Assembly: GCF_001692325.1 (NCBI RefSeq)
Contig: NZ_LXKN01000009.1
Location: 62,001-126,000 of the forward strand
From: Rhizobium sp. AC27/96
GTDB lineage: Bacteria > Pseudomonadota > Alphaproteobacteria > Rhizobiales > Rhizobiaceae
Length of the DNA stretch: 64,000 nucleotides
Direction: 5' to 3'
This document shows, in pieces, positions 35,416 to 45,764 of this stretch. Below the pieces are notes generated by a model. That model was given only the letters and a program-made list of their open reading frames with translations, searched no databases and was not told where the DNA came from. Within the stretch, counting starts at the first letter, position 1; every line of letters begins with the position of its first letter. The position numbers were made by a program, and so were the translations under genes.

Positions 35416-37887
35416 ATGGACGGGCGCTTGGCAAGTATCGGCGGCGAAATGCGGCTGAGCGAAGGATGGAATCTGGTGCTGACGGATGCGGGCACCTGCG
35501 TCTCTCCTTCCGACGTGCCGCTTTCGGCCGGCCTGATCCCGGCGCCGGTGCCGGGCACCGTGGCGGAAGCGCTGGAGAAAGCCGGACTTTTCGACCGCAC
35601 GAAACCACACCCGCTCAATGACCGGGATGCCTGGTACATCTGCCGTCTAATCGATGCGGATGCCGGCGATGCCGTGTTGCGGCTGGAGGGATTGGCGACG
35701 CTCTGCGAGGTCTTCCTCAACGGTCAGAAAATCCTCGTCTCCGAAAGCATGTTCGAGGCCCATGACGTCGCCGTCACTCTGCTTGGCGGAGATGAGCTGG
35801 CGCTATGTTTTCGCGCTCTGGAGTCGAGACTTTCAGAACCAGGCCCGCGCGCCCGCTGGCGACCGCAGATGATCACGCCGCAGGGCCTGCGGCTCGTGCG
35901 CACGACGCTGCTCGGCCATATGCCCGGCTGGTGCCCGGAGATACACGCCGTCGGTCCGTGGCGACCGGTTTCGCTTTTGCGTTCTGGCACGCCTGCTGTC
36001 CGCGATCTCTCGCTGCGGCCTGACTTGCTCGATGATGGTGAAGGTCGGCTCTATGCATCGCTTTCGATCGAGGGCGATGTAAGCGAGATCGTCCTGCGCT
36101 GCGGCGATATCGAGCAGGCTTTCGAGCGGGATAGTCCAGGCCGCTATAATGCGATCCTGAAAATTCCCGGCGTGGAGCCTTGGTGGCCGCATACGCATGG
36201 CACGCCTCGCCTCTACGACGTCGTGCTTGTGATTGACGGCATCGACTATCCGCTTGGCCAGACCGGCTTTCGGCGTCTGTCTGTCGATCGCGGCGCCGAT
36301 GGGCAGGATTTCGCAGTTGTCGTCAACGGCGAGCGGATTTTCTGCCGTGGCGCGGTCTGGACGACGGCTGATATCGCGCGCCTGCCCGGTAGCCGCGAGG
36401 ATTACGAACCGTGGCTGCGGCTGGCGGCTGCGGCCGGCATGAACATGATCCGCATCGGCGGCACGATGGCTTATGAGACGCCGGATTTCTTCCACCTTTG
36501 CGACGAACTTGGCCTGCTGGTCTGGCAGGATTTCATGTTTGCCAATTTCGACTATCCGAAGACCGACAAGGTCCTCAACGCCCATGTCGAGGCGGAAGTC
36601 TCGCAATTTCTGAGCCGTACGCGCCTATCCCCCTCGCTTGCCGTCCTTTGCGGCGGCAGCGAGATGCAGCAGCAGGCGGCGATGATGGGCTTGCCCGAAC
36701 AGTTCTGGAAGAGCCCGATCGTCGAGGAGATCATCCCGCCGCTGGTGCAAGCGCTTCGGCCCGATGTGCCCTATGTCGTCAACTCGCCTTCCGGCGGCGC
36801 CATGCCGTTTTCGCCAAATGCCGGCGTGACACATTATTATGGCGTGGGCGCCTATATGCGGCCGCTTGCCGATGCGCGCCGCGCCGATGTCCGCTTTTCC
36901 GCCGAAAGTCTGGCTTTCGCGCATGTGCCGCAGGCTCGCACGCTCGGCCGGCATTTGCCGGTTCCGGCCGTTCATAGCCCGCTATGGAAGGAGCGCGTTC
37001 CGCGCGATCGCGGCGCATCCTGGGATTTCGACGATGTGCGCGATCATTATCTTCAGGAACTCTATGGTTTCGAGCCGAGCCGGCTGCGGCGAGAGGATCC
37101 CGATCTCTATCTAAGCCTTTCTCGCGCCGTCACCGGCGAAGTCGCCGAGGAGACCTATGCCGAATGGCGGCGGCACGGCTCCGGCTGCAACGGGGCGCTT
37201 GTCTGGACGCTGCAGGACCTTTTGCCCGGCGCCGGCTGGGGCGTGATCGATTCCACCGGTGAGCCCAAGCCGATCTGGTATGCGCTGCGCCGCGCCTTCC
37301 GGCCGGTGCAGGTGCTGCTCACCGACGAGGGCACCAACGGCCTCGACGTGCATGTGATCAACGAGAGCGATGTTGCGCTCGAATTGACTGTTCAGATTTC
37401 ATGTCTCCGCGATGGCCGGCAGATCGTCGTCGGTGGCGGCCGCGACCTGGTGGTCGAAGCCCGTACCAAGCAGAAGATCGCCTGCACGGATCTTTTCGGC
37501 GCCTTCTTCGATACGACCTATGCCTTCCGCTTCGGTCCGCCGTCGCACGATGTCACTGTGGCCCAGCTGACGGCATCCGATACGGGTGCGCTCATCGCCG
37601 AGGCCTTTTATTTCCCACTTGGCCGAACCAAGGCGTTTCATGATGCCGAGATCATGGCATCGGCGGTCCAGCAAGGTGAGAATTGGTTCCTCGATCTCAG
37701 CAGCGATCGGCTGGCACAATCGGTGCAGATCGAATTCGAAGCCTACCGCGCAGAGGATGACTGGTTTCATCTACCGCCGGGCAGCAGCCGGCGGCTTCGC
37801 CTATATCGCCGGGCTGGAGTGCCCGTCGATGCCATTCCGATGGGGCAAATTCGCACGATCAGTAGCCGGCGAATCTTTGAGGTGTGA
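35416..37887 (+). CDS. Glycoside hydrolase family 2 protein, beta-mannosidase-like
   Basis: 823 residues: N-terminal sugar-binding jelly roll (WNLVLTD to ARWRPQM), immunoglobulin-like domain, TIM barrel (about 300-620) and C-terminal beta domains. The acid/base Glu is in LCGGSE (Glu416) and the nucleophile is in RFSAESLAF (Glu497), matching the beta-mannosidase branch of GH2. It lacks a signal peptide, so it is cytoplasmic and would act on imported or internally made glycosides. It starts 78 bases after DUF1839 on the same strand and may share its transcript, or may be an independent gene. Confidence 0.85.
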   Translation: MDGRLASIGGEMRLSEGWNLVLTDAGTCVSPSDVPLSAGLIPAPVPGTVAEALEKAGLFDRTKPHPLNDRDAWYICRLIDADAGDAVLRLEGLATLCEVFLNGQKILVSESMFEAHDVAVTLLGGDELALCFRALESRLSEPGPRARWRPQMITPQGLRLVRTTLLGHMPGWCPEIHAVGPWRPVSLLRSGTPAVRDLSLRPDLLDDGEGRLYASLSIEGDVSEIVLRCGDIEQAFERDSPGRYNAILKIPGVEPWWPHTHGTPRLYDVVLVIDGIDYPLGQTGFRRLSVDRGADGQDFAVVVNGERIFCRGAVWTTADIARLPGSREDYEPWLRLAAAAGMNMIRIGGTMAYETPDFFHLCDELGLLVWQDFMFANFDYPKTDKVLNAHVEAEVSQFLSRTRLSPSLAVLCGGSEMQQQAAMMGLPEQFWKSPIVEEIIPPLVQALRPDVPYVVNSPSGGAMPFSPNAGVTHYYGVGAYMRPLADARRADVRFSAESLAFAHVPQARTLGRHLPVPAVHSPLWKERVPRDRGASWDFDDVRDHYLQELYGFEPSRLRREDPDLYLSLSRAVTGEVAEETYAEWRRHGSGCNGALVWTLQDLLPGAGWGVIDSTGEPKPIWYALRRAFRPVQVLLTDEGTNGLDVHVINESDVALELTVQISCLRDGRQIVVGGGRDLVVEARTKQKIACTDLFGAFFDTTYAFRFGPPSHDVTVAQLTASDTGALIAEAFYFPLGRTKAFHDAEIMASAVQQGENWFLDLSSDRLAQSVQIEFEAYRAEDDWFHLPPGSSRRLRLYRRAGVPVDAIPMGQIRTISSRRIFEV

Positions 37888-37913
37888 GTGAGTTGCGGCG
37901 AATGCGAGGATCT

Positions 37914-38169
37914 ATCTCGCCCCTGGCGGGCGAGGAAGTAATTTCAGTGGTTTAGGAATTGCGAGACGGTATGTGCTTCACCTTCAAAAGGCCGGCGCAA
38001 TTTCTAAGCCATTGAAATTGCAAGAGCGGAGGTCTGCTTCTTGCGCTGATATGACGGAAGTTGATTGCGTCCCTACCTACCCCCGCTCTTGTAAAAACTA
38101 AGAATTAGACGAGGAACGAGCCCTCGCCTAATCCTAAGTTTTTACTTTCTCGCCCGCCAGGGGCGAGAT
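37914..38169. repeat. About 256-bp multi-hairpin repeat element, copy 2 (family R1)
   Basis: Second copy of the element at 16024-16281, in the same gene-tail setting between converging genes. Terminal arms lie at 37913-37941 and 38142-38170 with one mismatch that leaves a G-U pair. The inner arms are conserved while loops differ. Paired positions change together between copies: the AAGCA/TGCTT end of the terminal arms becomes AAGTA/TACTT, and the outer pair of the third hairpin changes from C-G to T-A. This shows the fold itself is conserved. Confidence 0.9.
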
Positions 38170-38189
38170 AAGTCAGTGCGCGAAACTTC

Positions 38190-39269
<1,080 letters not shown>

Positions 39270-39313
39270 GGGTGCTTGCTCCTTGTTCGTCCTGATGGCT
39301 GCCGGGGCAATGT

Positions 39314-40384
39314 TCATTCCGGCCTCCAGCTCTTGTATTTTGCGCTTTCCGGCCCGACAGGGAAGCGGACCTCGGTGCGCGTTTCCGATGATTCATAAAA
39401 TGCCGTGACCAGTTCCAGCGCCTGGCGGGCGTCGGCCGTCGTTACCGGCAGCGGCCCACCGGAAACCAGCGCTTCATGGAACAGCCGCATCTGCGTGTTG
39501 AAGCGGATCGGGATCGGCGTCCAGTCGGAGAGCAGCGCATCGATCTTTGCGCCGATTTCCTCATTGGCGGGGATGATCTTCCACGGGTCCTGGCCGGGGC
39601 TGTAGGGCTCGTGGTTGCTTTCAAGCAAAACGTTTTCGAATACCAGGCGCAGGCGGCTGATCTGGTCGTGCGAGCCCAGCGTGGCGCTGATGGTGGCGAG
39701 CGCGCCGTTTTCCATCAACAGGCTGGCGCTGGCGCAATCCTCAACCTCGATATCGTTGACCCGGGTGGCGACGCGGCCGAAAAGGCCTGCGATCGGGCCC
39801 ATCAGATAGGTCAGCATGTCGTGCAGATGGATGGAATGCGTCATCAGCACGCCACCGAGCTCGGTATTCCACTTGCCGCGCCAGGGGACGGCGTAATAGT
39901 CGGCGCCGCGCACCCAATGGGTCTCGGAGGTCGCTACATAGGCCTTGCCAGCAATGCCGGCGTCGATGATGCGCTTGGCCTTCTGGATGCCGTCGCCGTA
40001 GCGATACTGGAAGATCGGCATCAGCCGGCCCTTTGATGTCTTCTCGGCTGCGATGACGGCGTCGACATCGGCGAGCGATCCCACCAGCGGCTTCTCGCAG
40101 ACCACGTGCTTTCCGGCTGCAAGCGCCTGCATGATGAGCTCGAAATGCGAGCCGGGCGGCGTGCAGATATCGATGATGTCGATATCGGGCATATCAAGGA
40201 CTTCAGAGAAATCCGTGACGCGCTTTGCTATGCCGAATTCATCGCCGACCGCATTCAGACGTTCCTCGTTGAGATCGCAGAGTGCGGCAACTTCGAAGCG
40301 ATCGGCGTGCGGCAGATAGCCTTCCATGATGTGGGAGCGGCCGATGCCGAGGCCGATGATCGCGACTTTCTTGATGTCGGACAT
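39314..40384 (-). CDS. Gfo/Idh/MocA family NAD(P)-dependent oxidoreductase
   Basis: 356 residues. N-terminal Rossmann fold with VAIIGLGIGRSHIMEGY, then the family motif CEKPLVG and a C-terminal alpha/beta substrate domain with HSIHLHDMLTYLMGP. These enzymes oxidise or reduce sugar or polyol hydroxyl groups. It lies between a second oxidoreductase and the transporter ATPase, so it probably processes the imported sugar. The substrate is not identifiable. Confidence 0.9.
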   Translation of the reverse strand: MSDIKKVAIIGLGIGRSHIMEGYLPHADRFEVAALCDLNEERLNAVGDEFGIAKRVTDFSEVLDMPDIDIIDICTPPGSHFELIMQALAAGKHVVCEKPLVGSLADVDAVIAAEKTSKGRLMPIFQYRYGDGIQKAKRIIDAGIAGKAYVATSETHWVRGADYYAVPWRGKWNTELGGVLMTHSIHLHDMLTYLMGPIAGLFGRVATRVNDIEVEDCASASLLMENGALATISATLGSHDQISRLRLVFENVLLESNHEPYSPGQDPWKIIPANEEIGAKIDALLSDWTPIPIRFNTQMRLFHEALVSGGPLPVTTADARQALELVTAFYESSETRTEVRFPVGPESAKYKSWRPE

Positions 40385-40391
40385 GACGCAA

Positions 40392-41417
40392 TTACCTCTG
40401 AATATTCTTGAGCGATGTTGCTTCGGCCAGCGCCTGCGCTTTCAGCGCCAGCTCCATGGCCTTGAAGCAATGGTCCTGGCCCATCGCCGTTTCGGTGCGG
40501 TCTCTTATGTCGGCGGCAAGCTGGCGACCGTAGGGCAGGTCGCGGCCGGTGCAGTCGATATGCTGCATGCCCTTGCGGTCGGTAAGGAAGAGGTGATCGG
40601 TGCCGGGGCGGCCGGCGACGTCGATATATTTGCGCAGCTCGATCGTGCCTTCGGTGCCGACAATGAACAGGCGGCCGTCACCCCAGGTGGGAAGACCATC
40701 CGGCGTGAACCAGTCGACGCGGACATAGCCTGTCACGTCAGGCGTGCGCAGGTGGAAGTCGCCATAATCCTGCAGGCCGGGTGTTTCCGGATTGGCGCGG
40801 TTGGACACCGTCGCCGACAGCACTTCGGCCTCCAACGAATCCGCGAAGAACAGGAACTGCTCGCATTGATGCGAGGCGATGTCGGTGATGATGCCGCCAT
40901 AGCGCTTGCGGTCGAAGAACCATTCCGGCCTGGTCGGCTTGCGCAGCCGGTGCGGGCCGAGGCCCGTGGTGTGGATGACCTTGCCGATGGCGCCGGCCTT
41001 CACCAGCTCACCGGCCTTGACGGTCGATGCCGTTTCGAAATGCTCGGAATAGAGAATGGAGACGATGCGCTTGGTCTCGGCCTGTACCTTTCGCACATCC
41101 GCGAGCTGATCCAACGTCACCATGCCCGGCTTATCGAGCATCACGTCCTTGCCGTGGCGCATGGCTTCGATGGCAAGGCCAGCGCGTTCGCTGGAAATAG
41201 CGGCGCTGACGATGAGAGCAATCGAGCTGTCCTCGAGGATTTCCCTTTTGTCGGCAACGCGTTTCGCCTGCGGGAAGCGTTCGGCGAAGACGGCCGCAAG
41301 GTCATCTTCGATAGCGTGGAAGGCGACCAGCTCTGCGCCGGCACGCAGCATGACGTTGACCTGGCCGTAGATGTGATCGTGATTGAGGCCGATGGCGGCA
41401 AAGCGCAGCGCGCTCAT
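40392..41417 (-). CDS. Gfo/Idh/MocA family oxidoreductase with variant nucleotide loop
   Basis: 341 residues. The N terminus reads FAAIGLNHDHIYGQV, so the usual GxGxxG dinucleotide loop is replaced by GLNHDH, although the rest of the fold is recognisable (VMLDKPGMV for the EKP motif, YGGIITDIASHQCEQFLFF). Cofactor binding may therefore differ from its neighbour at 39314. It sits seven bases before that gene in the same operon. Two related oxidoreductases in one operon could act in sequence on one sugar or on two positions. Confidence 0.88.
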   Translation of the reverse strand: MSALRFAAIGLNHDHIYGQVNVMLRAGAELVAFHAIEDDLAAVFAERFPQAKRVADKREILEDSSIALIVSAAISSERAGLAIEAMRHGKDVMLDKPGMVTLDQLADVRKVQAETKRIVSILYSEHFETASTVKAGELVKAGAIGKVIHTTGLGPHRLRKPTRPEWFFDRKRYGGIITDIASHQCEQFLFFADSLEAEVLSATVSNRANPETPGLQDYGDFHLRTPDVTGYVRVDWFTPDGLPTWGDGRLFIVGTEGTIELRKYIDVAGRPGTDHLFLTDRKGMQHIDCTGRDLPYGRQLAADIRDRTETAMGQDHCFKAMELALKAQALAEATSLKNIQR

Positions 41418-41445
41418 GCGACATTCCTTTCAATGGGTTTCTCGG

Positions 41446-41541
41446 GAGCATTTCCGTCTCAAACGAAGCCAGAAATGCTCTCTGTTTGTGTTCACGCAAT
41501 TCCGGACGCAAAACCGCTTCGCACTTTTGCTGGAATTGCTC
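41446..41541. repeat. Two-hairpin intergenic repeat, copy A (family R2)
   Basis: Hairpin 1 GAGCATTTC/GAAATGCTC (41446-41480) and hairpin 2 CAATTCC/GGAATTG (41497-41540, with the shared inner sequence ACCGCTTCGCACTTTT). Copies B and C are at 58085 and 63861. It lies inside the operon, between the permease gene and the oxidoreductase gene. Confidence 0.8.
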
Positions 41542-41587
41542 GGGATGCGGCCCCAAGCCTTGGGTGTTCGGGACTGCGCGGTTCGTA

Positions 41588-42472
41588 TCAGCGTTTGAGA
41601 CCTGCCGTGGCGATGCCGTCGATCAGCAGTCTCTGGAAGAACAGGAAGATCAGGAAGACCGGGATCAGCGACAGGCTCGACATGGCGAACAGGCTGCTCC
41701 AGTCGGAACTTCCCGTGGAGTCCACGAAGGAGCGCAGGCCGAGCTGCACGGTGTAGGTGTTGATGTCGGAGAGGTAGATCAGCGGCCCGAAGAAATCGTC
41801 CCATGTCCAGATGAAGGAGAAGATCGCGGCCGTCGCCAGTACCGGCAACGACAGGGGCAGCATGATGCGCCAGTAGATGCGCCAGGGGCTGCAGCCGTCC
41901 ATCATGGCGGCTTCGTCCAGCTCGCGCGGGATGCCGCGGAAGAACTGCACCATCAGGAAGATGAAGAAGGCGTCGACCGCAAGGAATTTTGGCACGACCA
42001 GCGGCAGCATGGTCTTCACCCAGCCGAGCTTCAGGAAGAGGATATATTGCGGGATCAGCGTGACGTGATAGGGCAGCATCAGCGTGCCCAACATCAGCGC
42101 GAACCAGAAATTCTTGCCCCAGAAATTCAGCCGCGAGAAGGCATAGGCGGCCAGCGAGCAGGAAATGACATTGCCGAGGACCGACAGCACGGCAATGACG
42201 GCCGAATTCCAGACGAAGGTGCCGAAGGTGACCTGACCACCGAACCAGCCGCGCGGGAACGAGCTGAAGTCGAAGTGAGACGGGATCAGCGATGCTGTGC
42301 CGAAGATCTCGTTCTGGTCCTTGATCGAACCGGAGAGCATCCACAGCAGCGGATAGAGCATCACGATGGATGCGGCGATGAGAGCGGTGTGGACGAGGAC
42401 GGAGACGAACCAGGGGCGCTCGCGCGGCGGGTTCATATCCTCGGCAAAATGGGTGAGCTTCGCGTCAGTCAT
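41588..42472 (-). CDS. Sugar ABC transporter permease (CUT1, MalG-like)
   Basis: 294 residues with six membrane segments. The EAA loop reads EAAMMDGCSPWRIYWRIMLPLSLPV. The ATG at 42472 overlaps the end of the MalF-like gene by 8 bases; longer forms would run far into it. Together with 42465-43433 it forms the channel of the importer. There are about 40 hydrophilic N-terminal residues before the first segment. Confidence 0.93.
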   Translation of the reverse strand: MTDAKLTHFAEDMNPPRERPWFVSVLVHTALIAASIVMLYPLLWMLSGSIKDQNEIFGTASLIPSHFDFSSFPRGWFGGQVTFGTFVWNSAVIAVLSVLGNVISCSLAAYAFSRLNFWGKNFWFALMLGTLMLPYHVTLIPQYILFLKLGWVKTMLPLVVPKFLAVDAFFIFLMVQFFRGIPRELDEAAMMDGCSPWRIYWRIMLPLSLPVLATAAIFSFIWTWDDFFGPLIYLSDINTYTVQLGLRSFVDSTGSSDWSSLFAMSSLSLIPVFLIFLFFQRLLIDGIATAGLKR

Positions 42473-43433
42473 CGTAATGCACCCAATAACGAGCGGAAAG
42501 GAAGGAGAAGGCGGTGAAGATGGCGATGATGACAACCAGAACCCAGGCGAGCGCCGCAGCATAACCCATGCGGAAATAGCCGAAGGCTTCCTGGTAGAGA
42601 TAGAGCGTGTAGAACAGCGTCGAATCGATCGGGCCGCCGGTGCCGGACGAAATCACATAGGCCGGCGTGAAGGCCTTGAAGGCGTCGATGGTCTGGACCA
42701 CCGCATTGAAGAAGATCACCGGCGTCAAAAGCGGCAGGGTGATCTTGAAGAAGATCCGCGTCTTGGATGCGCCGTCGAGACTGGCGGCCTCGTAGAGATC
42801 GGTCGGAACCTGCCGAAGACCGGCCAGGAAGATGATCATCGGCGAGCCGAACTGCCAGATGGCGAGGATGACGAGCGTATAGAGCGAATAGTCCGGATTG
42901 GAGATCCAGCTCGGTCCGTTGATGCCGAAGAGATACCAGAGCAGCGTGTTCACGATGCCATCGGCATCGAAGATTTGCCGCCAGAGCACGGCGATGGCGA
43001 CGCTGGAGCCGAGCAGCGACGGCAGGTAGAAGATGGCGCGATAGACCGGAAGGCCACGGATGCCGCGATTGAGCAGCAGTGCCACCGCGAGTGCAAAGGC
43101 AAGCTTCAGCGGCACGGAGCAGACGACGTAGAACAGTGTCACCTTCAACGAGGACAGGAATTTGTCGTCCGCCGTGGCGATGCGCACATAATTGTCCAAC
43201 CCCACCAGGTTCGGCGACTGCAACAGATTGTAGTCGGTGAAGGAGAGGTAGAGCGACGCGATCGCCGGTCCGAGGGTCAGCCCGAAAAAGCCGATGAACC
43301 ACGGCAGGAGAAAGAGATAGCCCGGCGCGTTGCGGGAAAAGGCGCTCGGCGCCTTGTAGATGGTTTCCACGCGCACCGGCGCGGACGCGCTGACGGCCAA
43401 GCCGCCGGCAACGCTGTTGCTGTTTGTACCCAC
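42465..43433 (-). CDS. Sugar ABC transporter permease (CUT1, MalF-like)
   Basis: 322 residues, about six segments, with the EAA loop LYEAASLDGASKTRIFFKITLPLLTPV. The start is uncertain: GTG at 43433 lies 5 bases after the binding-protein stop with GAGG before it, while the only longer alternative is a TTG at 43475 overlapping that gene. It partners the MalG-like permease and the UgpC-like ATPase of the same operon. Confidence 0.92.
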   Translation of the reverse strand: MGTNSNSVAGGLAVSASAPVRVETIYKAPSAFSRNAPGYLFLLPWFIGFFGLTLGPAIASLYLSFTDYNLLQSPNLVGLDNYVRIATADDKFLSSLKVTLFYVVCSVPLKLAFALAVALLLNRGIRGLPVYRAIFYLPSLLGSSVAIAVLWRQIFDADGIVNTLLWYLFGINGPSWISNPDYSLYTLVILAIWQFGSPMIIFLAGLRQVPTDLYEAASLDGASKTRIFFKITLPLLTPVIFFNAVVQTIDAFKAFTPAYVISSGTGGPIDSTLFYTLYLYQEAFGYFRMGYAAALAWVLVVIIAIFTAFSFLSARYWVHYDD

Positions 43434-43437
43434 GGTG

Positions 43438-44724
43438 TCAGCCTCGCGTAATGTTTGCTGCTGCCTGTTCGGCAAACTTCGTCCCTGCGTCCTGGGAGCT
43501 GGTCTTGCCGAAAGCCACTTCCTCGGCGATCTTTTTCAACAGGAATGCATTCTCGCCGGCGCCGTTCGGCGGAGACGGCGGCAGTGCCCCGACATGCGGC
43601 GTCAGTCGGCCGATATAGTCGACGACTTGTTTGCTGACGGGGTCCAGATCAGGCGTTAGAAGGTCGCGGATCTTCGACGAGGGAGGAACGCCGCGCTCGA
43701 CGCCGAGGGTCTTGGCACCTTCCGGGTCCTCCACCAGATAATTGACGAAGGCGACGGCGGCATCCTTGTTTGCCGAGGCCGCCGAAATCGACATCAGCAT
43801 CGACGGCTTCAAATATTGCCCGGGTTTGCTGTCCGCACCGGAAACCGGAAAGGAGACGATGTCGAGCTTATCCTTGACGAGGGCCTGAATGGCGACAAAC
43901 TGGTTGGAATGGGCGTAGCTGACGGCCGCCTTTTTGGTCACCAGCATGTCGGTTTCGAGGGTCTGCTGGTCGAGCGCCTGGACATCGGCCGGCACGCAAG
44001 CGCCGATCTTGCGCATATGACCCCAGAAATCGAACCATTCGGCGGCGTCCTTGGCTTCGAAGGCCAGTTTGCCGTCAGCCGTATAAAGTGCCTTGCCGCG
44101 CTGGCGCAGCCAGCATTCGAGAGCCGGCTCGCCGCCGCTTGCATCGGCCGTGCCATAAAAACCGCGGCGCTTCTTGGCTGACGTCACCTTGGCGCAGGCA
44201 TCGCCGAGCTGTTCCCAGTTCATGGCGTCATGCGGCGGCTCGACACCGGCTTCAGTCCATGCTGCCGTGTTGACGACGACCATGAAGGAATTGACGCCGA
44301 GACTGACGCCGTAAATCTTGTTGTCGACCTTGCCGGAATCGATATTGGCGGGGCCGAAATCCTCGATCGCCAGGCTCTTGCCGAGATAGGGCGTCATATC
44401 GAGCAATGTGCCGCGACGGGCATATTCGAAGATGTAGCGATAATCCATCTGGATCAGGTCGGGCGCATTGCCGCCGCCGGTCTGGGTGGCAAGGCGCGTC
44501 CAGTAGCTGTCCCAGCCGAAGGATTCTCCGGCGATGGTGATATCGGGATTTTTAGTCTGGTAGGCTTTGACGGCTGAGAATGTGCGGTCGCTTCGTTCCT
44601 TGGATCCCCACCAAAGAAGGCGCATCGCCGTTGCCGCATTGGCGCGGGAAAGTCCGATAGTACTCAAGGCTAGCGCGGCTGTCATGCCGGCAAGCAACTG
44701 CCGGCGGTCGATCGTCAACGTCAT
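43438..44724 (-). CDS. Extracellular sugar-binding protein of ABC transporter
   Basis: 428 residues with an N-terminal export signal containing twin arginines (DRRQLLAG followed by a hydrophobic core and RANA), compatible with Tat or Sec. The mature part opens with MRLLWWGSKERSDRT and contains the extracellular-binding family 1 features GVPPSSKIRDLL. First gene of the operon to 38190. It is clearly homologous to the orphan binding protein at 53659 (shared WWGS near the start, CWLRQRGK/VWLRQRGK, LGVERGVP). A TetR-type operator lies 50 bases before it. Confidence 0.92.
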   Translation of the reverse strand: MTLTIDRRQLLAGMTAALALSTIGLSRANAATAMRLLWWGSKERSDRTFSAVKAYQTKNPDITIAGESFGWDSYWTRLATQTGGGNAPDLIQMDYRYIFEYARRGTLLDMTPYLGKSLAIEDFGPANIDSGKVDNKIYGVSLGVNSFMVVVNTAAWTEAGVEPPHDAMNWEQLGDACAKVTSAKKRRGFYGTADASGGEPALECWLRQRGKALYTADGKLAFEAKDAAEWFDFWGHMRKIGACVPADVQALDQQTLETDMLVTKKAAVSYAHSNQFVAIQALVKDKLDIVSFPVSGADSKPGQYLKPSMLMSISAASANKDAAVAFVNYLVEDPEGAKTLGVERGVPPSSKIRDLLTPDLDPVSKQVVDYIGRLTPHVGALPPSPPNGAGENAFLLKKIAEEVAFGKTSSQDAGTKFAEQAAANITRG

Positions 44725-44773
44725 CCTGGTCTCCTCCCCAGTAAAGCGATGATTTACGAACTGCTTTGCATGA

Positions 44774-44791
44774 TATAACTATTTGGTTACA
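44774..44791. promoter_or_regulatory. Candidate TetR operator upstream of the ABC operon
   Basis: TATAAC-TATTTG-GTTACA, one base from the perfect palindrome TGTAAC-N6-GTTACA seen at 45685. It lies 50 bases before the binding-protein gene, in the gap shared with the TetR gene. Confidence 0.65.
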
Positions 44792-44905
44792 AGTTGGATA
44801 GAAATGTGACTGCTGTCAAGCGCCAATCGTGTCACACTCAAAACGACGCATGCGGGGGCCGGTGACGCGCGTTGCGGGAAAGACCGATCCGGGAGGAGGT
44901 TAGCC

Positions 44906-45601
44906 ATGACCGCCAGGGAGAGACAAGGGACTGAAAATACAGCACAAGCTGAAATCGACGAGGTCGTGCGAGTGCGGCCTAAAAAAGTGTCGCGCAATCC
45001 GCAAAAGACCCATGCCATGATTCTGGAAGCGGCGACCGAGGAATTCGCCGCCCACGGTTTCGGCGGCGCCCGGGTGGATGCGATCGCTGCGCGGGCGCAG
45101 ACCAACAAGCGGATGCTCTATCACTATTTCGGCGACAAGGAAGGGCTCTATCTCGCGGTGCTGGAGGCGACCTATGCGGCGATCCGCAATGCCGAAAAAC
45201 ATCTCGATCTTGCACGCCGCGATCCGGAGGAAGGGATGCGGGAGCTGGCTCTGTTCACCTGGCGGCACTTCCTCGCGCATCCGGAATTCCTGAGCCTGCT
45301 TGCCACCGAAAATCTGCATCACGCTCATTATCTCAAGCGATCCGACAAGGTGCTTGCGATGCATTCACATCTTATCGATGAGCTTTCGGGCGTGTTGCGC
45401 CGGGGAGAGGCGGCCGGCATGTTTCGGGCTGCCGTCGATCCGATATCCGTCTATCTGACGATTGCGGCACTCGGCTTCTTCTATCTCTCGAACCGCCACA
45501 CGCTTTCGACGATCTTTGCGCGCAAGCTGGGCAGCCAGGACTCCCTCAACGCCTGGGGCGAACATATCGTCGCGATGACGCTGGCCTCCATCCGGGCATG
45601 A
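44906..45601 (+). CDS. TetR family transcriptional regulator
   Basis: 231 residues. A charged 40-residue N-terminal extension is followed by the TetR helix-turn-helix (EFAAHGFGGARVDAIAARAQTNKRMLYHYFGDKEGLYLAVL). A strong GGGAGGAGG ribosome-binding site precedes the ATG. It lies between the ABC operon and the enolase/oxidoreductase genes, and matching palindromes lie before both, so it very likely controls both with a sugar-derived ligand. Confidence 0.9.
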   Translation: MTARERQGTENTAQAEIDEVVRVRPKKVSRNPQKTHAMILEAATEEFAAHGFGGARVDAIAARAQTNKRMLYHYFGDKEGLYLAVLEATYAAIRNAEKHLDLARRDPEEGMRELALFTWRHFLAHPEFLSLLATENLHHAHYLKRSDKVLAMHSHLIDELSGVLRRGEAAGMFRAAVDPISVYLTIAALGFFYLSNRHTLSTIFARKLGSQDSLNAWGEHIVAMTLASIRA

Positions 45602-45655
45602 CCTGCCCCGAAAGTACGCATCCCTGGAGGTGCCGGAGAAATTTAAAAAAGGCGA

Positions 45656-45702
45656 TTGACAAAGCCGGCGTGATCGCGCGATCTTGTAACTATACGGTTA
45701 CA
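45656..45702 (+). promoter_or_regulatory. Promoter -35 box and TetR operator before the enolase-family gene
   Basis: TTGACA at 45656-45661 with a weak -10 around 45679-45685, directly followed by the perfect palindrome TGTAAC-TATACG-GTTACA at 45685-45702. A repressor bound there would block the polymerase. The same motif occurs at 44774. Confidence 0.6.
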
Positions 45703-45764
45703 TTTCTTCGGCGACCAAGCGTTGCTTCCTGATTCCGGAGGGAATCGGGCAGGGAGGAGAAATC

